In this document: positions 54,786 through 64,000 of the stretch, one piece after another | How the letters are laid out: every line of letters begins with the position of its first letter | Position numbering within the stretch: the first letter of the stretch is position 1 | Assembly (NCBI RefSeq): GCF_000708755.2 | Contig: NZ_JGVU02000002.1 | Span: 1,240,001 to 1,304,000, forward strand | Direction: 5' to 3' | DNA from: Metabacillus indicus LMG 22858 | GTDB lineage: Bacteria; Bacillota; Bacilli; Bacillales; Bacillaceae | DNA: 64,000 bases | Notes under the pieces: generated by a model | What the model was told of the DNA's origin: nothing | Databases searched by the model: none | What the model saw: the letters and a program-made list of their open reading frames with translations, nothing else | Made by a program: the position numbers and the translations under genes

Positions 54786-56846
54786 CTATTTTACAATGAC
54801 AGCATTCATGTCCGCAAAGGATTCAATGAGTGCTGCAAGCTTTTTCATCTGGGCAAGGCGATTTGTTTTCAGTGCTTCGTCTTCTGCCATAACCATAGTT
54901 TCGCTGAAATAGCTCTCAATGGCAGGCTGAAGGGAGCGAAGAGCTTTAAACGCTTCTTTATACTCGCCGCGGGCTCCGTGCGCAGCATATGCTTCCGCTG
55001 CTTCTGTGTACTTGCTGTAGAGATCTTTTTCTTCCTGATTTTTAAACAGGGAAGGATCTACAGCGTCACCCGTTCCTTTTTTGGAGATATTCTGAACGCG
55101 GGCAAAAGCTTCCATTTCTTCTTTAAATCCTGCTTCACCTGCAGCAGCGGCCAGAACTTCCGCTTTGGAGAGGACAGCCGTAAGTTCAAGCTGTTCAGAC
55201 CCAAGAACCGCATCGACGATATCGTATCTGATTTTCTTTTCATCAAGAACATGCTTGATGCGCATTTTAAAGAATGAACGCAAATCTGCCATTACTTTTT
55301 CTTTATCCGAACCTTCAAATGGAGCAAGGGCAGCTTCAAACAATTCATCAAGCGTCACCTTCCACTGCTTGGCAAGAAGAATGTGAACAATACCGCTTGC
55401 CTGACGTCTGAGTGCATATGGATCCTGCGATCCTGTCGGAATGACGCCGATTGAGAAGAATCCCGCAATCGTATCCAGTTTATCCGCAAGAGCAACAATC
55501 GCACCCGCGGTGGTTGAAGGTGCTGCATCATCCGCGTGACGAGGCATGTAGTGCTCGTTAATGGCCGCTGCCACTTCTTCTGCTTCGCCGAACGCTCTTG
55601 CATATTTTTCACCGATGATTCCCTGCAGTTCAGGGAACTCATAGACCATATGAGTGACCAGATCGAATTTGCAGATTTCAGCTGCGCGCACCGCATGTTT
55701 TTTCTCTTGCTCTGACGCAAAGCGGTCTGCCAGTTTTTCAGACAATGCCGTTACTCTTCTGACTTTATCGCCTGTAGAACCAAGTTCTTCGTGGAAAATG
55801 ATTTTATCAAGTTTCTTTACGTTATTTGCAATCACAAGCTTTTGATCCTCATTGTAGAAGAACGCAGCATCAGAAAGGCGTGCACGCAGCACTTTTTCGT
55901 TTCCTCTTGCTACATTTTCAATATGGTTGTGATCACCGTTTCTGACAGTCACAAAGAATGGAAGCAGCTTTCCTTCTTTGTTTTTCACAGGGAAATATCT
56001 CTGATGTTCTTTCATCGTTGTAATCAGAACTTCTTCAGGAAGAGACAGATATTCTTCTTCAAACTTGCCGAAGAGCGCCGTCGGATACTCTACAAGATTC
56101 GTTACTTCTTCAAGCAGATCCTTATCGATCGGAATCTCCCATCCGTTTTCTTCTTCGATATGATGAAGCTGTGTCAGAATCGCTTCTTTCCGTTTTACCG
56201 GGGAAGCGATAACGTATTGTGAAAGAAGGGTTTCTTCATAGTGAGATCCTGATTGCACCGTCTGATCCTGTCCCAGGAAGCGGTGTCCTCTTGTTTCATT
56301 GCCTGTTTTCACACCGGTGATTTCAAACGGAATGATTTCGCTGCCAAAGAGCGCAATCATCCATTTGATCGGACGTGCAAACCTTAGGTCCTGGGATCCC
56401 CAGCGCATATTCTTCGGGAATGTCAGGCTTGTGATGATGTCTTTAAGCTCTGACAGCAGCTGTTTTGTTTCTTTTCCCTTAATAAATTTATGAACATGGG
56501 CATATTCAATGCCGCCGATTTCTTTAAAATAAATATCCTCAGGAGACGCTCCCTGGCCTCTTGAAAAGCCGGCAGCCGCTTTTGACCAGTTTCCTTCTGA
56601 ATCAAGCGCTATTTTCTTCGCCGGTCCTTTCGCTTCTTCTTCAATATCCTTCTGCTTTTCCGCAACATCCTCAATCCGTACGGCAAGCCTTCTCGGAGTT
56701 GAGTAAACATGCACTTCTCCAAATGAAATGTTTTTCTCTTTCAGCCAGTTTTCAACTTTCATAGAAAGCTGATTCATCGCATCTGTTACAAATCTTGCAG
56801 GAAGCTCCTCAAGTCCAAGTTCAAGCAGCAGATCCTGTTTACTCAT
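54786..56846 (-). CDS. glyS: Glycyl-tRNA synthetase beta subunit
   Basis: 686 aa. N-terminus [15 protein letters not shown] is the family signature; a HD-like region ([19 protein letters not shown]) and a C-terminal anticodon-binding domain ([21 protein letters not shown]-like) complete it. Works with GlyQ as alpha2beta2. The ATG overlaps the end of glyQ by eight bases after AGAGGAGG. Confidence 0.97.
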   Translation of the reverse strand: MSKQDLLLELGLEELPARFVTDAMNQLSMKVENWLKEKNISFGEVHVYSTPRRLAVRIEDVAEKQKDIEEEAKGPAKKIALDSEGNWSKAAAGFSRGQGASPEDIYFKEIGGIEYAHVHKFIKGKETKQLLSELKDIITSLTFPKNMRWGSQDLRFARPIKWMIALFGSEIIPFEITGVKTGNETRGHRFLGQDQTVQSGSHYEETLLSQYVIASPVKRKEAILTQLHHIEEENGWEIPIDKDLLEEVTNLVEYPTALFGKFEEEYLSLPEEVLITTMKEHQRYFPVKNKEGKLLPFFVTVRNGDHNHIENVARGNEKVLRARLSDAAFFYNEDQKLVIANNVKKLDKIIFHEELGSTGDKVRRVTALSEKLADRFASEQEKKHAVRAAEICKFDLVTHMVYEFPELQGIIGEKYARAFGEAEEVAAAINEHYMPRHADDAAPSTTAGAIVALADKLDTIAGFFSIGVIPTGSQDPYALRRQASGIVHILLAKQWKVTLDELFEAALAPFEGSDKEKVMADLRSFFKMRIKHVLDEKKIRYDIVDAVLGSEQLELTAVLSKAEVLAAAAGEAGFKEEMEAFARVQNISKKGTGDAVDPSLFKNQEEKDLYSKYTEAAEAYAAHGARGEYKEAFKALRSLQPAIESYFSETMVMAEDEALKTNRLAQMKKLAALIESFADMNAVIVK

Positions 56847-57729
56847 TTGTTTCAGCCTCCTCTTGTTTCAGCATTGGAAATCCAAGCTTCTCCCGTTCAT
56901 TATAAAAAGTTTTGGCTACTTTTCTGGCAAGGTTTCGGACGCGGCCGATATATCCCGTTCTTTCTGTCACGGAAATCGCCCCTCTTGCGTCAAGCAGATT
57001 GAACGTATGGGAACATTTTAAAACATAATCATATGCAGGGTGCACAAGTCCCTCGTCCATCTGGCGGTGGGCCTCTTTTTCATAAATGGAAAACAGGTTA
57101 AAGAGCATATCTGCATCTGATGTTTCAAACGTATATTTAGAATGTTCGTATTCAGGCATCAGGAAGATGTCACGCACAGTGTATCCTTCTGTCCATTCCA
57201 GATCGAACACATTTTCTTTATCCTGAATGTAGGATGCGAGACGTTCGATACCGTAAGTAATTTCAACAGAAACAGGTTTGCATTCGAGTCCCCCTACTTG
57301 CTGGAAGTAAGTGAACTGTGTAATTTCCATGCCGTCAAGCCATACTTCCCACCCGAGTCCTGCGCATCCAAGAGACGGGTTTTCCCAGTTATCCTCAACA
57401 AAACGGATATCATGCTTCAGCGGGTCAATGCCAAGAGCTTTAAGAGAATCGAGATACCACTCCTGAATATTGTCAGGAGAAGGTTTAATAATGACTTGAA
57501 ACTGATGATGCTGATACAGTCTGTTCGGATTTTCGCCGTATCGTCCATCTGCCGGGCGGCGGGAAGGTTCAACATAGGCTACCTTCCAAGGCTCCGGACC
57601 TACAGCTTTCAGGAACGTGTACGGGCTCATTGTACCTGCCCCTTTTTCTGTGTCATATGCCTGCATTAATACACAGCCGTGATCAGACCAGTGTTTTTGC
57701 AATGTCAATATCATGTCTTGAATATTCAT
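56839..57729 (-). CDS. glyQ: Glycyl-tRNA synthetase alpha subunit
   Basis: 296 aa catalytic subunit of the bacterial-type tetrameric enzyme. Class II motifs appear in [28 protein letters not shown] and [20 protein letters not shown], in part; the specific [23 protein letters not shown] start is clear. The ATG has GGAGGT 7 bases upstream; the TTG five codons earlier is part of that site. A T-box leader precedes it. Confidence 0.97.
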   Translation of the reverse strand: MNIQDMILTLQKHWSDHGCVLMQAYDTEKGAGTMSPYTFLKAVGPEPWKVAYVEPSRRPADGRYGENPNRLYQHHQFQVIIKPSPDNIQEWYLDSLKALGIDPLKHDIRFVEDNWENPSLGCAGLGWEVWLDGMEITQFTYFQQVGGLECKPVSVEITYGIERLASYIQDKENVFDLEWTEGYTVRDIFLMPEYEHSKYTFETSDADMLFNLFSIYEKEAHRQMDEGLVHPAYDYVLKCSHTFNLLDARGAISVTERTGYIGRVRNLARKVAKTFYNEREKLGFPMLKQEEAETNE

Positions 57730-57773
57730 AACATGCACCTCCAAAATGTATTGTCATTCACAAGATAAGCAAC

Positions 57774-57990
57774 AAAAAAACTCCCGTCTCTATGCTGCTT
57801 AATCTCAGCATAGGGACGAGAGTTAACCCGCGGTTCCACCCTAATTGCAAGTGCACTTAGTGCACTGCCACTTTCCGTAAGCGCCGCTCGGGAAACGCCT
57901 TTCTTTGCCTGTTGTCACCCGGCTTCCACCGTCCCGGGTTCGCTTTCGCACAACTGCAGCAAATACTCTTTTTCCTTCATAGCAGCTCCA
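57774..57990 (-). promoter_or_regulatory. T-box riboswitch of glyQS
   Basis: The conserved T-box AGGGTGGAACCGCGGGTT lies on the minus strand at 57843-57826. The terminator stem ACTCCCGTCTCTATGCTG/CAGCATAGGGACGAGAGT (57780-57824) ends in seven T. Upstream is a long stem I with GGGACGG in its distal part. A GGC followed by AAAG (57909-57907) is the likely glycine specifier. Uncharged tRNA-Gly is expected to stabilise the antiterminator and switch on glyQS. Confidence 0.93.
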
Positions 57991-58041
57991 TATAATTATT
58001 AGCATCATAACCTGAATGCAAGCTCAAAGTCAATAGGCCCG

Positions 58042-58800
58042 TTAATCCGAAAGCTTGCCACGCAGCGCGTCCATCTGATCAAGGAAACGCTTGGATTTAA
58101 GAAAAAGGCCTGAGTACTCGCTGTAGTATGTATGGATGACCATTTTCAGCTCCGCCTTCGTTTCGGGTTTTAAAGACACTTGCCCAAGCCTTTCCAGATC
58201 AAAATAATAAAACAGCCTCAGCAGCTTGGCGGTTCCCTGCGAGATCTTGAGTCTGTAAGGGTCCATTTCAAAGCAGCGGTGGCACAAAAAGCCGTTTTCC
58301 CGAATGGAAAAATGAAACGTTCCATCTCTGCTTCCGCAGTTGACGCAAGAGTCAAGCTGAGGATAAAGACCAAGAACATTCAGCATTTTCATCTCGAAAA
58401 TGTGAAGCAGAACATCCGGGTCCACTCCTTCATTCAAAAGCTTGAGAGACTGGCTGAAAAGCTCAAAAAGAAAGGGATTAGGATCATTTTGCTCCGTGCT
58501 TTTATCAAGCAGCTCCGCCATATAGGATGCATATGCCGTCAGAAAAATATCTTCCCTGATGCCTCTCATTGATGCTATTGTTTCTCCCTGCTGAAGACCG
58601 CCGAGACCTGTTGATTTTTGAAATAAAAAATACCCGTAAGTGAATAACTGTGTAGAAGCAGTCAGGCGGCTGTTCGGCTTTTTAGCGCCTCTCGCCATAA
58701 CGCCCACTTTTCCAAGCTCACGGGTATAGAGTGTCACAATCTTGTTTGTTTCACCATAATCATTTGTGCGTATCACAATGCCTTCGCATTTTTGAAGCAA
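58042..58800 (-). CDS. recO: RecO, DNA repair mediator
   Basis: 252 aa. OB-fold N-terminus ([22 protein letters not shown] ... [12 protein letters not shown]), helical body, and zinc site CVNCG ... FLCHRC. Loads RecA with RecR and RecF. TTG start, 6 bases after GGTGAG; no other start fits the family's N-terminus. Confidence 0.96.
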   Translation of the reverse strand: MLQKCEGIVIRTNDYGETNKIVTLYTRELGKVGVMARGAKKPNSRLTASTQLFTYGYFLFQKSTGLGGLQQGETIASMRGIREDIFLTAYASYMAELLDKSTEQNDPNPFLFELFSQSLKLLNEGVDPDVLLHIFEMKMLNVLGLYPQLDSCVNCGSRDGTFHFSIRENGFLCHRCFEMDPYRLKISQGTAKLLRLFYYFDLERLGQVSLKPETKAELKMVIHTYYSEYSGLFLKSKRFLDQMDALRGKLSD

Positions 58801-58832
58801 TCATTCTCACCATCCAGAAGGATTCGGTCAGA

Positions 58833-58976
58833 TCACGAAATTGGAAAGTCCGCTTCTGTCAGCTCATGATCATGTAAATCGGGTCCGTCACCAGTATCTT
58901 TTTCCATTTCCTTAAAAAGAAGATAGGTATCAATATTACCTGTCTGAATAAACACTTTCCAGGTAAAATCAAGCAT
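58833..58976 (-). CDS. yqzL: YqzL family small protein
   Basis: 47 aa: MLDFTWKVFIQTGNIDTYLLFKEMEK followed by an acidic tail. Too short to be found easily, but AAGGCGGGG sits before the ATG and the sequence fits the YqzL family that lies between era and recO in bacilli. Function unknown. Confidence 0.88.
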   Translation of the reverse strand: MLDFTWKVFIQTGNIDTYLLFKEMEKDTGDGPDLHDHELTEADFPIS

Positions 58977-59093
58977 GTTAACCCCGCCTTTCAGTTGTTA
59001 AGAGAAGCAAGCTGTTATCCAATTCTATACCGTTATCTTGACCGAACATCCTTCGTTTCATGTTAGATAAAATTTGTTAATTTCAAGGAGCTT

Positions 59094-60429
<1,336 letters not shown>

Positions 60430-60505
60430 CTATTTTACCTCTGCCGGAATGAAATTTCACCTGATTGCCGCAAATGTAATTTAATTGTAAGAATTTTCTC
60501 ATAAC

Positions 60506-60883
60506 TTAAAGGATCTTTGGAAAGAAAATGAGTAACCCTATCATAACCGCAAGAATGGCATAAATCAAAACAGCGCCGGCTGCTGCGTCTTTGGCTGCCT
60601 TTGCAAGCGGGTGATAGTCGGCGGTTACAAGGTCAACAACACGCTCTACCGCCGTATTCATGAGCTCAAGCGAGAGCATTCCGCCCATAAGGAAAAGAAT
60701 GATGATCCACTCGCCGGCAGACAGGTGAAAGTACAGCCCGGCCCCCGTCACGATCAGACATACAAAAGCATGAATCTGAAAGTTCCGCTCATGAATCAGG
60801 GTCATCTTTATCCCCTGCCAAGCATAATAAAAACTTTTTAAAAACCGTTCACGCTCAGACTTCTCTTTTAAGTCCATACGCAT
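60506..60883 (-). CDS. dgkA: DgkA, undecaprenol/diacylglycerol kinase
   Basis: 125 aa (B. subtilis DgkA 123). Three membrane helices with the signature [20 protein letters not shown]. In Gram-positives the enzyme phosphorylates undecaprenol for wall lipid recycling. The start used is the ATG of MRMDLKEK after AAGGATA, inside the end of ybeY (29-base overlap); a longer frame to 60922 runs deeper into ybeY. Confidence 0.93.
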   Translation of the reverse strand: MRMDLKEKSERERFLKSFYYAWQGIKMTLIHERNFQIHAFVCLIVTGAGLYFHLSAGEWIIILFLMGGMLSLELMNTAVERVVDLVTADYHPLAKAAKDAAAGAVLIYAILAVMIGLLIFFPKIL

Positions 60884-61337
60884 CGAGAATATCCTTTTGT
60901 TTGCCGAACATCTTTTTTTCATCTTCTTCTGTCATGTGGTCATATCCCAGCAAATGAAGAAGGCCGTGAACAGCCAGAAATCCTAGCTCTCTTGTAAAAG
61001 AATGACCGTATTCTTCCGCCTGTTCCTTTGCACGGGGCACTGAAATGATGATATCCCCGAGGATGCGGGGCATATCTTCCCCGCCGACGATCGAAACCTC
61101 GCCTTCGCCCAGCTCTTCCATCGCAAAAGAAATGACGTCCGTTACCTGATCTTTGTTCCGGTACTCTCTATTTACTTCCTGAATTCTCTGATTGTCTGTG
61201 AACGTAACAGAAAGCTCTGCATCCTGAGGCACGTTCTCAGTTTGAGCCGCGTGCTGCAGCAGGTTTTCGACCATAGAAAGCTGGTCTTGTGAGAGCTGTT
61301 CTGTTTCATCCTCCATATCGATTATCATTCTGTTCAT
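60855..61337 (-). CDS. ybeY: YbeY, endoribonuclease for rRNA maturation
   Basis: 160 aa. Zinc motif [11 protein letters not shown] (H-x3-H-x5-H) and the segment [19 protein letters not shown] are typical. Acts in 16S rRNA 3' processing and ribosome quality control. Its ATG overlaps the pgpH stop (four bases) and its 3' end overlaps dgkA. Confidence 0.96.
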   Translation of the reverse strand: MNRMIIDMEDETEQLSQDQLSMVENLLQHAAQTENVPQDAELSVTFTDNQRIQEVNREYRNKDQVTDVISFAMEELGEGEVSIVGGEDMPRILGDIIISVPRAKEQAEEYGHSFTRELGFLAVHGLLHLLGYDHMTEEDEKKMFGKQKDILDAYGLKREV

Positions 61338-63511
61338 GCCTGTTTCACCTTCTGTTTTGTAATTTCCGGATATTCAATTCTTGAGTGAAATATCCCCTTT
61401 AATGTTTCGCTGAATGATTTCGCAATGATATCCAGTTCCCTCAGAGTCAGATCACACTCGTTCAGCTGATGGTCCTGAAGCCTGTCCGCAATGATTCCGC
61501 GTATCAGCTTTTCAATTTTATCCGGTGTCGGACTCGACATGGATCTTACCGCAGCCTCTACACTGTCTGCAATCGAAATAATCGCGATTTCTTTTGTCTG
61601 CGGCTTCGGTCCGGGATATCTGAACTCTTCTTCGTATATATCAGGGTGGTTCTGCTTCGCTTTATGATAGAAAAACTTCAGCAGGGTTGTCCCGTGATGC
61701 TGTTCTGCAATATCCACAAACTCTTTGGGCATTTTGTGTTTCCTGAGCATTTCCGCACCGTCTGAAGCATGTGCGATAATCACATTTTTACTTAGCTGGG
61801 GAGACAGTTTATCATGCGGATTTTCAATATTCATCTGATTCTCAATAAAGTACTGAGGCCGTTTTGTTTTTCCGATATCATGGTAATAGGCTCCCACGCG
61901 GGCAAGCAGTCCATTCGCACCGATTGCCTCGCACGCTGCTTCTGAAAGATTTGCGACCATGACACTGTGATGATACGTCCCTGGTGTTTCAGTCAGAATT
62001 TTTCTGAGCAGAGGATGATTCGGGTTCGACAGCTCAATCAGTTTCATTGTCGAGAGAATTCCGAAACCCGTTTCAAAAAACGGCATGAATCCAATTGTCA
62101 GAACAGACGATATGAGTCCGGAAGCAAGAGCCATTATGAAATAAGAGCCCAACTCAATATTTGAGTAGCTTCCGTTTTGTATCAAGGTGATCGCTGTGAT
62201 GATCATGATGTTGATCAGCGCCACAAACAATCCCGTCTGCAAAATTCTTGACCTGACATTCTGCTCGTTCAAAAAGAGGACGCCTGCTATACTGCCGAAC
62301 AGGAAGTAGATGCCGATCGTGAAATTGAACGTCCCCGTTACGCCTTCATTAAAGATAATGCTGCCGCATACAGCAAAGATAATGCTTGTCAAAATGGCCA
62401 GTCTCTCATGGAGAAGCAGCTTGATCAGCATGGCACCCATAGCGACAGGAACGAGATACCCTACGTTATTATAATTGATTTCCTGAAAGAAGCTGATAAT
62501 TTTAATCAGCAGGATGGTAATGCTGAATATCAGGACATACAGAATGAGAGAGTGATTTTTTCTGTGCGGCTGTCTGTCAGGAGCCTCAAAATAATAAATG
62601 AGCGCCGCAAGGATCAGAAGGATCATCAGCAGCAGACCGGCAAACGGCTTCAAAGCAAGCTTATTGTCGAGAAGACCTACAAGATCAAGTTTGCGGTAGA
62701 TATCCCTGCTGATGTAACCGCCTTCTTCAACAAGAATCTGTCCCTGTTTAATCTGTACTTCATTGACATCATCGTATGCCTGCTGCTTTTTCTCTTCCGT
62801 CGCATCAAGATCAAAGACATAGTTCGCAATAACGGCATATCTTCCGAGTTCAATCGCTGCTTTCAGTAAGTCCGCCCTTAAATTCGAGGATGTAAGGTCC
62901 TCTTCAACCAGATCCTTTGCCTCATCCTGCTTCTGCAGCGGAATTTCCTCGCTCATCACCCGGTTGACTGCCGTGACCGCTGCATCCTTGGCTATATTCA
63001 GCTCATTCTCCGAGGATTCAAGGAGAGCGGTGAATGTATCATCTGAAATTTTTTCTCGGATATCTTCTGTAAGCTTGTCCTTCAGCCGAATGAGTTTTTC
63101 TTCAATTGATACTGTGTAGGCTTCTTCGCCTTCTGTCACATTTTCATTCTGCAGCTTCATTTCATCTGCAGCCTCTTTGTTTGTTTCTTTTACAAAGTCA
63201 AAGATCGATGTTATGACTTCTACGCGGTTTACAACATAATCTTTTCTCAGGACATATTCATCTTGAACGGCATCGTATGCTTCCTGCCGTTTGCTCTCAG
63301 TTTCAAACGTATCTTCCGCCTGAGTCGGAGCTATGATTGTCTGATCAGAGTAAGTAAAAAGTTCAACATCAACCGTTTCCGGCTTTACATTGCTGTAAAG
63401 GGAGACAAAAATGACAGCAGCAAGCAAAAAATACATGGAAATATGTATAAACTTATAATGCTTTAACGTTTCAATGAGCTGACTGAGCTTAGCACTTCGC
63501 TTTGTTTTCAT
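61334..63511 (-). CDS. pgpH: PgpH, membrane HD-domain cyclic-di-AMP phosphodiesterase
   Basis: 725 aa of the 7TMR-HDED class. N-terminal helix, an extracellular helical domain of about 250 residues rich in Glu and Lys, seven membrane helices (about 300-480), then a cytosolic HD domain: [14 protein letters not shown] with [26 protein letters not shown] and [16 protein letters not shown] give the metal ligands. Hydrolyses c-di-AMP to pApA. Start at the ATG after GGGGGTGATG; 22 earlier codons lack a site. Confidence 0.95.
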   Translation of the reverse strand: MKTKRSAKLSQLIETLKHYKFIHISMYFLLAAVIFVSLYSNVKPETVDVELFTYSDQTIIAPTQAEDTFETESKRQEAYDAVQDEYVLRKDYVVNRVEVITSIFDFVKETNKEAADEMKLQNENVTEGEEAYTVSIEEKLIRLKDKLTEDIREKISDDTFTALLESSENELNIAKDAAVTAVNRVMSEEIPLQKQDEAKDLVEEDLTSSNLRADLLKAAIELGRYAVIANYVFDLDATEEKKQQAYDDVNEVQIKQGQILVEEGGYISRDIYRKLDLVGLLDNKLALKPFAGLLLMILLILAALIYYFEAPDRQPHRKNHSLILYVLIFSITILLIKIISFFQEINYNNVGYLVPVAMGAMLIKLLLHERLAILTSIIFAVCGSIIFNEGVTGTFNFTIGIYFLFGSIAGVLFLNEQNVRSRILQTGLFVALINIMIITAITLIQNGSYSNIELGSYFIMALASGLISSVLTIGFMPFFETGFGILSTMKLIELSNPNHPLLRKILTETPGTYHHSVMVANLSEAACEAIGANGLLARVGAYYHDIGKTKRPQYFIENQMNIENPHDKLSPQLSKNVIIAHASDGAEMLRKHKMPKEFVDIAEQHHGTTLLKFFYHKAKQNHPDIYEEEFRYPGPKPQTKEIAIISIADSVEAAVRSMSSPTPDKIEKLIRGIIADRLQDHQLNECDLTLRELDIIAKSFSETLKGIFHSRIEYPEITKQKVKQA

Positions 63512-63545
63512 AACATCACCCCCCGCTCCCCTTTGCATTCCTGAA

Positions 63546-63582
63546 AAAAGTGACCCGAAAACGGGCGCCCGGGTCACTTTGT
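63546..63582 (-). terminator. Terminator of phoH overlapping its stop codon
   Basis: AAAGTGACCCG/CGGGTCACTTT with a T run on the minus strand; the TGA of phoH (63576-63574) lies inside the first arm. It would separate phoH from pgpH. Confidence 0.88.
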
Positions 63583-64000
63583 CTTGTCATATGCTTCAAT
63601 GATTTTCGCTACAAGCGGATGGCGCACGACGTCTGACTGCTGCAATTCATTAAACGCTATACCGCTTACAGAATTCAGTGTATCCCTTGCTGCAGCAAGA
63701 CCCGACTGGACGCCTCTCGGCAGGTCAACCTGTGTAATATCGCCGGTAATGACCATTTTCGAACCAAATCCGAGTCTTGTTAAAAACATTTTCATCTGTG
63801 CAGGTGTTGTATTTTGGGCTTCATCCAAAATAACAAAAGCATCATCAAGCGTTCTTCCTCTCATATAGGCAAGAGGCGCAATTTCGATGGTGCCTCTCTC
63901 AATCAGCCGCTGCGTATGTTCCGCTCCGAGAACATCGTTAAGCGCATCATAAAGAGGGCGTAAGTAAGGGTCTACTTTTTCTTTGAGGTCTCCAGGCAGG
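63574..64000 (-). CDS. phoH: PhoH-family ATPase (5' part outside window)
   Basis: The last 142 residues of a PhoH-like P-loop protein. The window begins inside [20 protein letters not shown], continues through [28 protein letters not shown], cited in part (Walker B), and [18 protein letters not shown]. The Walker A motif lies beyond the window edge. Sits beside ybeY and pgpH, as in most bacilli; probable RNA-associated ATPase or helicase. Confidence 0.96.
   Translation of the reverse strand, partial: LPGDLKEKVDPYLRPLYDALNDVLGAEHTQRLIERGTIEIAPLAYMRGRTLDDAFVILDEAQNTTPAQMKMFLTRLGFGSKMVITGDITQVDLPRGVQSGLAAARDTLNSVSGIAFNELQQSDVVRHPLVAKIIEAYDKTK

Overview
The window is chromosomal DNA from a member of the Bacillaceae (Bacillota), close to Bacillus but probably not B. 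subtilis itself. The gene order from comGB/comGA through yqgZ-yqgM, pst, pbpA, sodA, ispG, zur, nfo, cshB, ispH, trmK, cccA, sigA, dnaG, ppsR, ccpN, glyS-glyQ, recO, era, cdd, dgkA, ybeY and pgpH to phoH is the conserved Bacillus comG-phoH segment. Strong AGGAGG-type ribosome binding sites, TTG and GTG starts, and rho-independent terminators after most units also fit. I worked from memory of these families, with no database search.

Layout. 1-1930: end of the comG operon (competence pilus) with a candidate ComK box. 1931-2293: tRNA-Gln(TTG) followed one base later by a 122-bp tandem repeat array. 2372-15846: MgsR-like regulator, small Bacillus proteins, a MidA-type methyltransferase, metallo-hydrolase, lipoprotein, murein peptidase, LTA synthase, glucokinase, rhomboid protease, folate cyclo-ligase and L33. 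15956-18697: a sugar nucleotidyltransferase and a GT4 glycosyltransferase. 18894-24404: yqzD/yqzC-like pair and pstSCAB-phoU, with a clear PhoP box before pstS. 24533-28131: class B PBP and an MFS protein. 28192-28702: a second, longer array of the same 122-bp repeat. 28769-35048: sodA, yqgC, Na/Pi cotransporter (with its own PhoP-type box), yqgB, an MCP and a LysM protein. 35180-47631: ispG, zinc regulator with two zinc-transporter subunits, DNA repair, RNA helicase, ispH, trmK and cytochrome c550. 47811-54605: acyl-CoA dehydrogenase, the yqxD-dnaG-sigA macromolecular synthesis operon, ppsR and ccpN. 54786-64000: glyQS with a T-box leader, recO-yqzL-era-cdd-dgkA-ybeY-pgpH-phoH (the last cut by the window edge).

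How the parts relate. Two phosphate routes (high-affinity Pst ABC and a Na/Pi symporter) lie 6 kb apart, and both have TTNA(C/T)A repeats at 11-bp steps, suggesting joint PhoP control. ispG and ispH supply isoprenoid precursors; dgkA recycles undecaprenol; pbpA and ltaS build the wall.

The region is mostly core genome; I found no defence island, prophage, IS element or CRISPR array. The feature I consider least explained is the pair of strict 122-bp arrays. Each unit folds into one long hairpin whose 7-bp outer arm has changed sequence between units while keeping its pairing, with G-U pairs that only work in + strand RNA.
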